A stretch of DNA of 47,348 nucleotides from Planctomycetota bacterium (GTDB taxonomy: Bacteria; Planctomycetota; UBA1135; GCA-002686595), in the NCBI GenBank assembly GCA_029250885.1, contig JAQXEK010000024.1, positions 1 through 47,348 on the forward strand. Direction: 5' to 3'. Below the pieces are notes generated by a model. It did not search any database. It was not told the origin of the DNA and saw nothing but the letters and a program-made list of their open reading frames with translations. Of this stretch, positions 31,802-38,769 are shown in pieces; positions within the stretch are counted from its first letter, which is position 1; every line of letters starts with the position of its first letter. The position numbers and the translations under genes are program-made.

Positions 31802-32683
31802 TTACTCTAAGCCGCCGCCGAACGGCGCTTGGAAGACGATCTTCTCTGCGACCTCGTCGCCCTCTTCGCCGAGGATGCCGAGTACGTCGAGTTCGAGGCA
31901 GCGGCACGGGGCGCCGAGCAGCTCGCCGACGTTGGGCTCCGTGCGCCCACTCTCGCCGGAGAGCACCTCCTTGACGTAGGTTCCGTGGGCGGTGCGCATG
32001 CGGATGCGCGCGCGTCCTGAGGGGATCTCGTTGCCGTCCTTGTCGAGCTCACCGGGGGCGTCGGCTTCGGGCTCGACGCTGAGTAGTTCGATCCAGCGCT
32101 CGCGGGTCAAGTCCGCGCGGCGGTGGGCGACGCGGCCCGGCGTCTGCTGTTGGATAGTCACGCGCTCTTCCAAAATCGTCTTAATCTTGTCCGCGTCGAA
32201 GGCACCATCGACAGCGACCAGGGCCTCGTACTCCTTGGCGTGCTTGCTCTCCTTAAGGATCACCACGCGGGTCTTCTCGGAGTAGTGCAAATTGCGCACG
32301 GCCATACGGCCCTCGTTGCGGCGGTTGATCTCCTCTTCCAGCTCGGCCAGGTCCACGTCGTGGATTTTTGCGTTGTTAAGCTCGAACACAAAGGGCCGGC
32401 CGGTGCCCAGCATGCGTACGTCGATGTCCTCGCGGCCAGAGCCGTGGAATTTGTTCTTGCGGGTACCGAACTGCTTGCCGGCAACCCATGCGATCAGCTC
32501 CTGGACCGAGTCCTTGGTCAGCTTGCCAAAGCCCTCGCAGTGCTCGCACTTCTTGCGGCGGCGGGGGTGGCCCTTGCACTCAGGGCAATAGAAGATCGTC
32601 TGGGGAAGGTCGCGACAATACTTGTTGTAGCGGCCTTCGACGTAGATCTTAGAGGTGAGGGGCTTGTTCGGGGACTGGCTCAT
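31802..32683 (-). CDS. pus10: Pus10-type tRNA pseudouridine(54/55) synthase, short bacterial form
   Basis: 293 residues. The catalytic block SGREDIDVRMLGTGRPF (82-98) carries the Pus10 Asp, probably D86. RVAHRRADLTRERWIELL, HGTYVKEVLSGESGRTEP and CLELDVLGI follow, all characteristic of Pus10, the archaeal and eukaryotic enzyme that makes pseudouridine 55 (and 54) in tRNA. The N-terminus lacks the usual large THUMP domain and has only a four-Cys zinc module (C33, C36, C46, C49, the second as CxxCxGxG). Most bacteria use TruB for position 55, so this gene is unusual. It has a GATAGAATC promoter like cysS and glyQS, 38 bp before ATG 32683. Whether truB is also present cannot be seen here. Confidence 0.9.
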   Translation of the reverse strand: MSQSPNKPLTSKIYVEGRYNKYCRDLPQTIFYCPECKGHPRRRKKCEHCEGFGKLTKDSVQELIAWVAGKQFGTRKNKFHGSGREDIDVRMLGTGRPFVFELNNAKIHDVDLAELEEEINRRNEGRMAVRNLHYSEKTRVVILKESKHAKEYEALVAVDGAFDADKIKTILEERVTIQQQTPGRVAHRRADLTRERWIELLSVEPEADAPGELDKDGNEIPSGRARIRMRTAHGTYVKEVLSGESGRTEPNVGELLGAPCRCLELDVLGILGEEGDEVAEKIVFQAPFGGGLE

Positions 32684-32720
32684 GGGACGGTTCGATGCTT
32701 AACTTAGAAAACGAGGGCAA

Positions 32721-32729
32721 GATTCTATC
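32721..32729 (-). promoter_or_regulatory. GATAGAATC promoter element upstream of pus10
   Basis: The minus strand reads GATAGAATC, with the TAGAAT hexamer at 32722-32727, followed by TTGCCCTCG. The leader to ATG 32683 would be about 32 nt and lacks a ribosome site. The same 9-mer precedes cysS and glyQS. Confidence 0.5.
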
Positions 32730-32774
32730 CGCTCCCGGGCAAAGTGAGGGCTCCTCGTCCTATCCTCTTGGGCT

Positions 32775-33671
32775 ATGCATCCAGTCTTATTCGAAATCCC
32801 CCTCGGGGACGGCTTCCCGATCCGCTCTTTCGGCGTCATGCTCGCCCTGGCCTTCCTAGTGGGTGCCCATCTCTGGACACGCCTGATGGGTCGCTTCGGC
32901 GAGGATCCCGAGGGCGATCCCGAGCGCACGGCCGCAGCCACGATGGCGATCTTGGTCGGCGTTGTCCTCGGCGGGCGCCTATTTTATGTGATCGTCGAGA
33001 CCCTGCGCTATATGAGCAGCGACGATATGAACTCGGCAGGCTATCGGTACATCCACGACCCGGTCTCGATCCTCAAGGTCTGGGAAGGCGGACTCGTGAT
33101 GTACGGAGGTTTCTTCGGTGCAATCATGCTGGGCCTGTGGTCTTCGAAGCGCCACGGTTTGAACCCTATCAACGCCCTGGACTCGGCCCTTGTCGGCGGC
33201 TTCGTTGGCCAAGCTATTGGCCGCATCGGCTGCCTATTGGTGGGCGACGACTACGGAAGCGTGGTGCCCGCGGGCAAGGAGGGCATGCCCTTCCCGATCC
33301 AGCTTAAGGTGCCCAGCCTCGAGTGGCTCGAGGCGCATCCCGAGAGCCTCTTTCCCGCTGAACTTGCGGGCCAGACCCTCTGGGCGACCCAGCCCTGGAT
33401 GACGATCAACGCCCTGGTGATTGCGGCGGTTGGCTACTACGTCTTGAAGCGTCGGCGCTACATGGGGCAAGCCGCCCTGGTCATGCTGCTGCACTACGCC
33501 ATCACGCGCTACATCATCGAAGGCTTCCGCGGCGACGAGCTGCGCGGCGTCTGGTTCGGCGGCTTCTCCACAAGCCAGCTGATCTCCATGGTCTCTGGTG
33601 CGATTGTGCTCGGCCTGCTGATCAAGTTCCGCGGACGCACCGAGCAGGTTCCCGGAGTCCAGCGCAGCTAA
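32775..33671 (+). CDS. lgt: Prolipoprotein diacylglyceryl transferase
   Basis: 298 residues, about seven membrane helices. It attaches diacylglycerol to the lipobox Cys of prolipoproteins, the first step of lipoprotein maturation at the inner membrane, which serves the lipoproteins encoded nearby. The Lgt signature appears as GRIGCLLVGDDYG (149-161) in place of GRxGNFxNGE, and IRSFGVMLALAF, EGGLVMYGG, EGFRGDE and STSQLIS match the other conserved Lgt blocks. A segment of about 45 residues after the signature is longer than in E. coli. TATCCT lies 8 nt before the ATG, a near-leaderless layout. The next gene starts 2 nt after the stop. Confidence 0.93.
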   Translation: MHPVLFEIPLGDGFPIRSFGVMLALAFLVGAHLWTRLMGRFGEDPEGDPERTAAATMAILVGVVLGGRLFYVIVETLRYMSSDDMNSAGYRYIHDPVSILKVWEGGLVMYGGFFGAIMLGLWSSKRHGLNPINALDSALVGGFVGQAIGRIGCLLVGDDYGSVVPAGKEGMPFPIQLKVPSLEWLEAHPESLFPAELAGQTLWATQPWMTINALVIAAVGYYVLKRRRYMGQAALVMLLHYAITRYIIEGFRGDELRGVWFGGFSTSQLISMVSGAIVLGLLIKFRGRTEQVPGVQRS

Positions 33672-33673
33672 TT

Positions 33674-34693
33674 TTGGCCGAGTCCTTTCCCATCCAAGCC
33701 GGTATCGACGAGGCGGGGCTCGGTCCCCTACTCGGTCCCCTGAGCTTGGGCTGGTCGGCCATCGAGTCGTCCGTGGAGGGGGCCGATCCATGGAATGTGT
33801 TGGCGCCCCTGGTCTGCCAAGATGCGCCGCGGTCGAAGAAGCTCGACAGCGCCCACTTAATGGTGGCGGATTCAAAGCGCGTCTTCACCCGCAACCCCCG
33901 TGGACGCGCGCGCTTGGAGCGCACGGCCCTGGCATTCCTGGCCCAGTTGCACGGCCAAGCCGACCTGCCCGCCGACGGATCTTTCCTGGCAAATGGCCCC
34001 CTAGGACCGGATTTGAGGTGGGTAGAGGGTGCCCCTTGGTACGGCGAGCTGGCTCTGCCCGGGGGCGCCGTCCCCGTGCACTCTTCCGCGGGAACCTTGG
34101 AGTTGACCGCCGAGCGCCTGCGCCGCGCCTTCGCCGATGGCGGCATGGGTTTAGTGGACGGCGGCGTGCGCCTTGTACCCGCCCTCGAACTTAACCACAG
34201 CTACCAGCGCACGAACAATAAGGCGATGACGGTTCTCGAGTACACGTTCCAGGCGCTGATTCGTTTGTGGGAGCGCTTTAGCATGCGTGGCTTGGTCGTA
34301 ACCGTCGACCGCCAGGGAGCCCGCGCGCACTATGCAGGTCCCCTGGAAGGTGCATTTCCGAACACGACAGTGACAGTCTTGGAGGAGAAGCAGGGCACCT
34401 CGTCCTATCGCTTGGACGGCCTGCAAGGAACACCAGCTGAAGGCACGCGTATGTTGGTGTCTTTCACCGAGAAGGGCGAGGACCACAGCTTCACCACCGC
34501 CCTTGGATCGTGCTTCGCCAAATTTGGACGCGAGGCTGCCATGGAGGCCTTCAACCGCTTTTGGAGCGAGAAGCAACCGGGCCTCAAGGCCACAGCCGGC
34601 TACACCCAGGACGGCAGGCGCTGGCTTGTAGACGCCGGTGCGATCGTTGCCGCCGAGGGACTAGCCCCCGGCGTGCTGATTCGGGACCGCTAG
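33674..34693 (+). CDS. RNase HII-like protein, enlarged and divergent
   Basis: 339 residues from TTG 33674, immediately after lgt. The N-terminus AGIDEAGLGPLLGPLSLGW carries the RNase HII DEAG motif (D12, E13) and is followed by VADSKRVF (D66). VVTVDRQGARAHY (D212) could supply the third acidic residue, and SFTTALGSCFAKFGRE and KATAGYTQDGRRW resemble the C-terminal RNase HII blocks. RNase HII cuts RNA in RNA-DNA hybrids and is usually about 200 residues; here about 130 residues are inserted between DSK and VDRQG. The motifs could be retained with a changed substrate. It is probably translated with lgt; the link in function is unclear. Confidence 0.65.
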   Translation: MAESFPIQAGIDEAGLGPLLGPLSLGWSAIESSVEGADPWNVLAPLVCQDAPRSKKLDSAHLMVADSKRVFTRNPRGRARLERTALAFLAQLHGQADLPADGSFLANGPLGPDLRWVEGAPWYGELALPGGAVPVHSSAGTLELTAERLRRAFADGGMGLVDGGVRLVPALELNHSYQRTNNKAMTVLEYTFQALIRLWERFSMRGLVVTVDRQGARAHYAGPLEGAFPNTTVTVLEEKQGTSSYRLDGLQGTPAEGTRMLVSFTEKGEDHSFTTALGSCFAKFGREAAMEAFNRFWSEKQPGLKATAGYTQDGRRWLVDAGAIVAAEGLAPGVLIRDR

Positions 34694-34694
34694 C

Positions 34695-35363
34695 CTAGAC
34701 GCCGGCGGGAGCCGGCAGAAAGGAGAGCACCCGATGGAAGTGCGCTTTGCAGCGCTCGCGGCCCTCGCCCAGGGTGAGCACTCGGTCGACGGTCTTCCAG
34801 AGCGGGTTCCAGTCCGCGTAACCTTCGGGCAGTTCGGCTAGGCTGAGGAAGCTGGCGACGAAGATGTCAGCAGCGGTCATGGTGTCCCCTACCAGCCAGT
34901 CGCTGCCGGCGTCTGCTTGAGCGGCCAGGCGCTCTTCGACCTGGCCGGTGACCTCATTGATACCGGCGTTGGCGCGAGTGATGTTGGCGTCAGCCTCGGG
35001 GCCGGTGATGCCGCCGAAGAAGACCGCGAAGGCCGGGCGCATGGCGGTCATGACCTCGGTCTTGTGGTAGGACTCCCAGCCCTCGATGGCCTTCATCTCG
35101 TCGCGGTCGGCGCTGAAGAGCCGTGGCCCATCGAAGTTGGCGTCGATGTAGCGCAGGATAGCGGACGAGTCATACAGCACGGTGTCGTTGTGCTTGATGA
35201 TCGGTGTCAGGGCTTGGCCAGAGAGCTTTACGAGCTTGGAGATGGTTTCGGGGCCGCTGCCTTCGACGGCGTCAATCTCATAGGAGATCTGCTTGTAAGC
35301 CAGGGCGATCTGGACCTTCGTGTTGTTGGGAGAGGGCAGGCGCAGGGTAGCTTGGAGTGTCAT
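34695..35363 (-). CDS. Glutathione S-transferase-like protein
   Basis: 222 residues with the two-domain GST fold. A thioredoxin-like N-terminal part includes ALTPIIKHNDTVLYDSSAILRYID, where the cis-Pro and DS(S)A glutathione-binding motif of GSTs appear. The helical C-terminal part contains WLVGDTMTAADIFVASFL, the usual GST N-capping segment. It likely uses a thiol for detoxification or a reductive step. It is divergent from the HxlR regulator at 35577, with 213 bp between, which is a common arrangement for regulator and target. It converges with the RNase HII-like gene (1 bp apart). Confidence 0.85.
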   Translation of the reverse strand: MTLQATLRLPSPNNTKVQIALAYKQISYEIDAVEGSGPETISKLVKLSGQALTPIIKHNDTVLYDSSAILRYIDANFDGPRLFSADRDEMKAIEGWESYHKTEVMTAMRPAFAVFFGGITGPEADANITRANAGINEVTGQVEERLAAQADAGSDWLVGDTMTAADIFVASFLSLAELPEGYADWNPLWKTVDRVLTLGEGRERCKAHFHRVLSFLPAPAGV

Positions 35364-35576
35364 GGTGCTGTGAGCTTGGTTAGTGGATCAGTCCCCGGAA
35401 GAAGACCACTATTTGAAAGTAAAGTGATCAGGATGCGGGGAACAATACTGCCCGCGCTGCTCTCGTCAAGTGATTCCTGTGTCAAAATCGGCTACACTCT
35501 GCCTCGATACGCTCCAGAGCTCCCCCTGTGGCCCCCACGTGGCCCTTCGAGGGCCAAGGGGGTGATTCAAAAGACC
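35364..35576. promoter_or_regulatory. Divergent GST/HxlR control region
   Basis: The 213-bp space holds an imperfect palindrome CACTATTTGAAAGTAAAGTG (35407-35426), with arms CACT and AGTG, as a candidate HxlR operator. TAGTGG (35381-35386) pairs with CCACTA (35406-35411). TACACT (35493-35498) is a possible -10 for the regulator. The frame of the HxlR gene is open through much of this region, but the residues there look non-coding. Confidence 0.35.
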
Positions 35577-36245
35577 ATGGGAACCAAGACCTATCGACAA
35601 CTCTGCGGCGTGGCGAAGGCCCTCGACCTAGTAGGCGAGCGCTGGACCCTGCTAGTCCTGCGGGACCTGCTGCTCGGCCCCGCAAGCTATGGCAGCCTGC
35701 TAAGCGGGCTGCCCGGGCTCACCACGAACCTTCTGGCCAAGCGCCTCAAGAGCCTTACCGAGGCGGGTTTGATCCAATCGATCGTCGTGGATCCGGCCAA
35801 GACCAGCGGGGCGGTGCGGGGGCTCTATGGCCTGACCGACGCGGGTGCGGCCCTGGGACCAATCATCGGCCAACTGGAAGAATGGGGCCGCCAGCACGGA
35901 CCTTCACCCACTTTTGGCGACCAGCTCAACTTCCGCTGGCTGCCCGTATTCCTCGGGCGCAACTACAGACAGACGGGCCAGCGCTGGCTCGTGCAGCTCA
36001 ATTCTGGCGAGAAGAGCCTGCAGGTGCGCATCGGCACGGAGCAGTTCGAGAGCGTCGAGGGCGCCCCCATGAAGCCCGACCTCTTAATCCAAGGCGACTG
36101 CGCGGGGCTCCACGCCTTGCTCTTCGGCGAAGAGGCAGCAGGTGAGCTTGTCCAATCCGGCCGAATCGAGGTCCAGGGCCTAGATGCGGTCAGGCAGCCC
36201 GCTTGGGCCGACTTTCTAAACAGCTTCGCCCTGGGCGAGGAATAG
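35577..36245 (+). CDS. HxlR-family transcriptional regulator with C-terminal SCP2-like domain
   Basis: 222 residues from ATG 35577, where the HxlR domain begins (GTKTYRQLCGVAKALDLVGERWTLLVLRDLLLG is the opening of the winged helix, about 5-95). AAGGGGG lies about 12 nt upstream, and GTG 35562 is an alternative start. Helix-turn-helix content continues through LPGLTTNLLAKRLKSLTEAGLI, and the wing is RGLYGLTDAG. The C-terminal part (about 125-215) resembles the SCP2-like sterol-carrier domain, which may bind a hydrophobic ligand. It is divergent from the GST gene, its likely target. Confidence 0.8.
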   Translation: MGTKTYRQLCGVAKALDLVGERWTLLVLRDLLLGPASYGSLLSGLPGLTTNLLAKRLKSLTEAGLIQSIVVDPAKTSGAVRGLYGLTDAGAALGPIIGQLEEWGRQHGPSPTFGDQLNFRWLPVFLGRNYRQTGQRWLVQLNSGEKSLQVRIGTEQFESVEGAPMKPDLLIQGDCAGLHALLFGEEAAGELVQSGRIEVQGLDAVRQPAWADFLNSFALGEE

Positions 36246-36288
36246 GCCCGAGCCCCTTTCACACTGCCTTAGGCAGCCCAACTCCCCT

Positions 36289-36317
36289 GTGGCGTGATAA
36301 AGTTTGGCGCACGCCAC
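36289..36317. terminator. Hairpin after the HxlR gene
   Basis: GTGGCGTG (36289-36296) pairs perfectly with CACGCCAC (36310-36317) around a 13-nt AT-rich loop. A smaller hairpin, CTGCC-TTA-GGCAG, precedes it. The pair lies between the HxlR stop and the start at 36350 and probably ends the HxlR transcript. No T run follows. Confidence 0.45.
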
Positions 36318-36349
36318 CCCCCTCTTAAGCCACCCCTCCTAATTAACAG

Positions 36350-37675
36350 TTGAAGATCGCGATCCTAGGCGCCGGCATCTCCGGTATGGCCCTTGCCCAA
36401 AAACTCATCCAGGGCGGCCTCGATGCAGCGGATGTGACTCTATTCGAGGCTTCCCACCGAGCAGGTGGACTCTGCGCCTCGAAGACCGTCGATGGCTACA
36501 CCTACGACGAGACCGGTGGCCACATCTTGTTTAGTAAGAACAAGCCCGTGATGGACTGGATCATCGACGAGGCCGGGGGGCGCGACGCCTTTACCTGGAA
36601 CGACCGCAATACGAAGATTCGCTTTGAGGATCGCTGGGTTCACTACCCCTTTGAGAACGGCATCGGCGACCTGCCGGACGAGGCCAACTTCGAGTGTGTC
36701 TCCGGTTATGTCAAGGCGTGGCACGAGCGCAAGGCGTCGGGCAGCGAAGCACCTGATGACTTTGCGAACTGGATCGAGTGGCGCTTCGGACCGGGTATCT
36801 GCGACCACTTCATGCGGCCCTATAACGAGAAGATCTGGAAGCGCGATCTGGCTGAGGTCACCAGCGGCTGGGTGGCGGGCCGCGTACCCGATGCGCCGAT
36901 TGAAGATGTTCTGAGGGCATCGATCGGCATCCGTACTGAGGGCTACACCCACCAATCGAAGTTTGCCTACCCTATGAATGGCGGATTTCAAGCGATCACC
37001 GACGGCTTCGCCCTAAGCCTGGAAGAGAACATCCGCCTGAGCACGCCGGTCACAGACGTGCGCCAGGTCGGCGAGACCTGGCACGTCAATGGCGAGCAGT
37101 TCGATCGCGTGGTCAACACTGTCCCCATGAACCTTGTGCCGGACTTCCTGGAAGGTATGCCTGCCGATGCAGCCAGTGCCATGCGCGAGCTCTCCAACAA
37201 TCAGATCTCGTGCTTTCTGATTGCCCTTGACCGCGAAGAGCACCCCGACCTGTCGTGGGTCTACCTGCCCCACCACAACCAGGGGCCGGCGAACCGCATC
37301 ACGTACATGTCAAACTACTCGCCAAACAACGCCCCCACGGGCAAGACTTCGTTCCTTTGCGAGGTCACATCGCCGGGCGGCGGCGCCTACCCGGACGGCA
37401 GCCTTGCCGACGAGGTCGTCGACGGCATGGCCCACGCTGGCCTGTTGGCCAAGGACGAGGTCCTGTTCACCGACCGCACGGACACGCGCTGGGCATACAT
37501 TGTCTATGACCACCCCTTCGAGGCGCGCAAGGCCGCTGCGCTCGAATACGCCGAGTCTATCGGCCTGGACCTACTTGGACGCTTCGGGCGCTACGACTAC
37601 CACAACTCCGACCAGTGCGTGATTGAGGCCGAGAAGATGGCCGATGCCCTGCTCAGCGATGCCAAGCGGGGCTAG
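36350..37675 (+). CDS. NAD(P)/FAD-dependent oxidoreductase, UDP-galactopyranose-mutase-like
   Basis: 441 residues from TTG 36350, which places the FAD motif GAGISG at 7-12. The sequence ASHRAGGLCASKTVDGYTYDETGGHILFS follows the pattern of UDP-galactopyranose mutase and the protoporphyrinogen-oxidase-like amine oxidases. YNEKIWKRDLAEVTSGWVAGRVP resembles the mutase-like group in polysaccharide loci. It lies 6 bp before a GT2 glycosyltransferase, which supports a sugar role: converting a nucleotide sugar for a polysaccharide. No ribosome site precedes the TTG. The exact substrate is unknown. Confidence 0.75.
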   Translation: MKIAILGAGISGMALAQKLIQGGLDAADVTLFEASHRAGGLCASKTVDGYTYDETGGHILFSKNKPVMDWIIDEAGGRDAFTWNDRNTKIRFEDRWVHYPFENGIGDLPDEANFECVSGYVKAWHERKASGSEAPDDFANWIEWRFGPGICDHFMRPYNEKIWKRDLAEVTSGWVAGRVPDAPIEDVLRASIGIRTEGYTHQSKFAYPMNGGFQAITDGFALSLEENIRLSTPVTDVRQVGETWHVNGEQFDRVVNTVPMNLVPDFLEGMPADAASAMRELSNNQISCFLIALDREEHPDLSWVYLPHHNQGPANRITYMSNYSPNNAPTGKTSFLCEVTSPGGGAYPDGSLADEVVDGMAHAGLLAKDEVLFTDRTDTRWAYIVYDHPFEARKAAALEYAESIGLDLLGRFGRYDYHNSDQCVIEAEKMADALLSDAKRG

Positions 37676-37681
37676 ATCGGT

Positions 37682-38683
37682 ATGAGCTCAGCCATCACCA
37701 AGGATCCGCGTCCGGTATCTGTCGTCATTCCAACCTGGAATGGCGGACCGCGCTACCTCAAGCTCTTGGACGTGCTGGCCGACCAGGACATTGCCGGTGG
37801 CTTTCAGCTTGTCGTCGTGGACTCGGGTTCAAAGGACGGCACCCGTGAGGCCTCCGAAGCGGCCGGTGGGCTAATCGTCCACCAAGACCAAAAGACCTTT
37901 AACCACGGCGGCGCGCGCAACAAGGGCATCGCCGCCAGCTCGGGCCAGGTGATCGTGCTGCTGACCCAGGACGCCGTACCCATGGGGCGCGACTTTGTCA
38001 CCAACATGCTGAAGCCCTACGCGGACGCATCCGTAGATGGAGTCTATGCGCGGCAGTTCCCCCAGGATGACTGTGACCCGATCCTAAAGGAGCGCCTGCG
38101 CGGCTGGACCGCCTGCCGTACGGAGCCTGTGCAGCAGTTCTTCGTCCAGGCCGACGCCGATGCCTCCCTCGCCGAGTTCAATAACCTGCCGCCCATGGAG
38201 CGCTACCTGCGCTGTGCCTTTGACAACGTGGCCAGCTCCGTGCGCCGCTCGACCTGGGAAGCCAAGCCCTTCCCCGAGCGCAACTTTGGCGAGGACATGG
38301 CCTGGGCCAGGCGCGTGTTGCTGGACGGCGGTACGGTCCACTTCGAGCCCTCCGCCGAGGTCGAACACTCCCACCCCATCTCCATGAAGCGCGAGTTCTT
38401 CCGCCTATACCGGGACCACAAGAACCTGTACGAGCTGTTTGGACTGCACAATGTGCCTACCTGGAAGCGAGTTCGCGAGGGCTGGAAGTGGCAGATTGGC
38501 TACTACAAGGAGCTGATCGCGGGACTCGACATTAGCGAGCGCGAGAAGCGCTACTGGCGCTGGTACATCCTGCCCTACGCGGGGCTCGAGACCACCGCGC
38601 AGTTCCTAGGGGCACGCTCCCATTGGAAGGCCCAAGAGAGCAAGTTCTGGGCGAAGTTCGACGTCTGGGCCTGCGCCGACTAG
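37682..38683 (+). CDS. Family 2 glycosyltransferase
   Basis: 333 residues. GT-A fold with VSVVIPTWNGG at the N-terminus, VVVDSGSKDGT (44-54), FNHGGARNKG (73-82) and LLTQDAVP (93-100), the metal-binding region (QDA in place of DxD). The FNHGGARNKG/TQDA pair is frequent in rhamnosyltransferase-like GT2 enzymes. A conserved GEDMAWARRVL block lies further on. There is no membrane helix. It adds a sugar to a surface glycan precursor, probably with the flavoprotein encoded just upstream. A strong terminator follows. Confidence 0.88.
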   Translation: MSSAITKDPRPVSVVIPTWNGGPRYLKLLDVLADQDIAGGFQLVVVDSGSKDGTREASEAAGGLIVHQDQKTFNHGGARNKGIAASSGQVIVLLTQDAVPMGRDFVTNMLKPYADASVDGVYARQFPQDDCDPILKERLRGWTACRTEPVQQFFVQADADASLAEFNNLPPMERYLRCAFDNVASSVRRSTWEAKPFPERNFGEDMAWARRVLLDGGTVHFEPSAEVEHSHPISMKREFFRLYRDHKNLYELFGLHNVPTWKRVREGWKWQIGYYKELIAGLDISEREKRYWRWYILPYAGLETTAQFLGARSHWKAQESKFWAKFDVWACAD

Positions 38684-38710
38684 GTACGCGCGAAGTGCGA
38701 CCTAGGTACG

Positions 38711-38747
38711 AAAGAGCCACAAGACGCAGCGCGCCTTGTGGCTCTTT
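38711..38747. terminator. Bidirectional intrinsic terminator
   Basis: A perfect 13-bp stem pairs AAAGAGCCACAAG (38711-38723) with CTTGTGGCTCTTT (38735-38747) around an 11-nt loop, with A-rich and T-rich ends on either side. It lies between the convergent GT2 and htpG genes and can serve both. Confidence 0.85.
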
Positions 38748-38769
38748 CTTGCCTCGGTTTTCGCCTAGG

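Noticed and set aside
34917..35576. N-terminal extension of the HxlR gene back to 34917
   Set aside because: The extension would overlap most of the divergent GST gene and reads as its antisense shadow. The HxlR domain begins right after ATG 35577.
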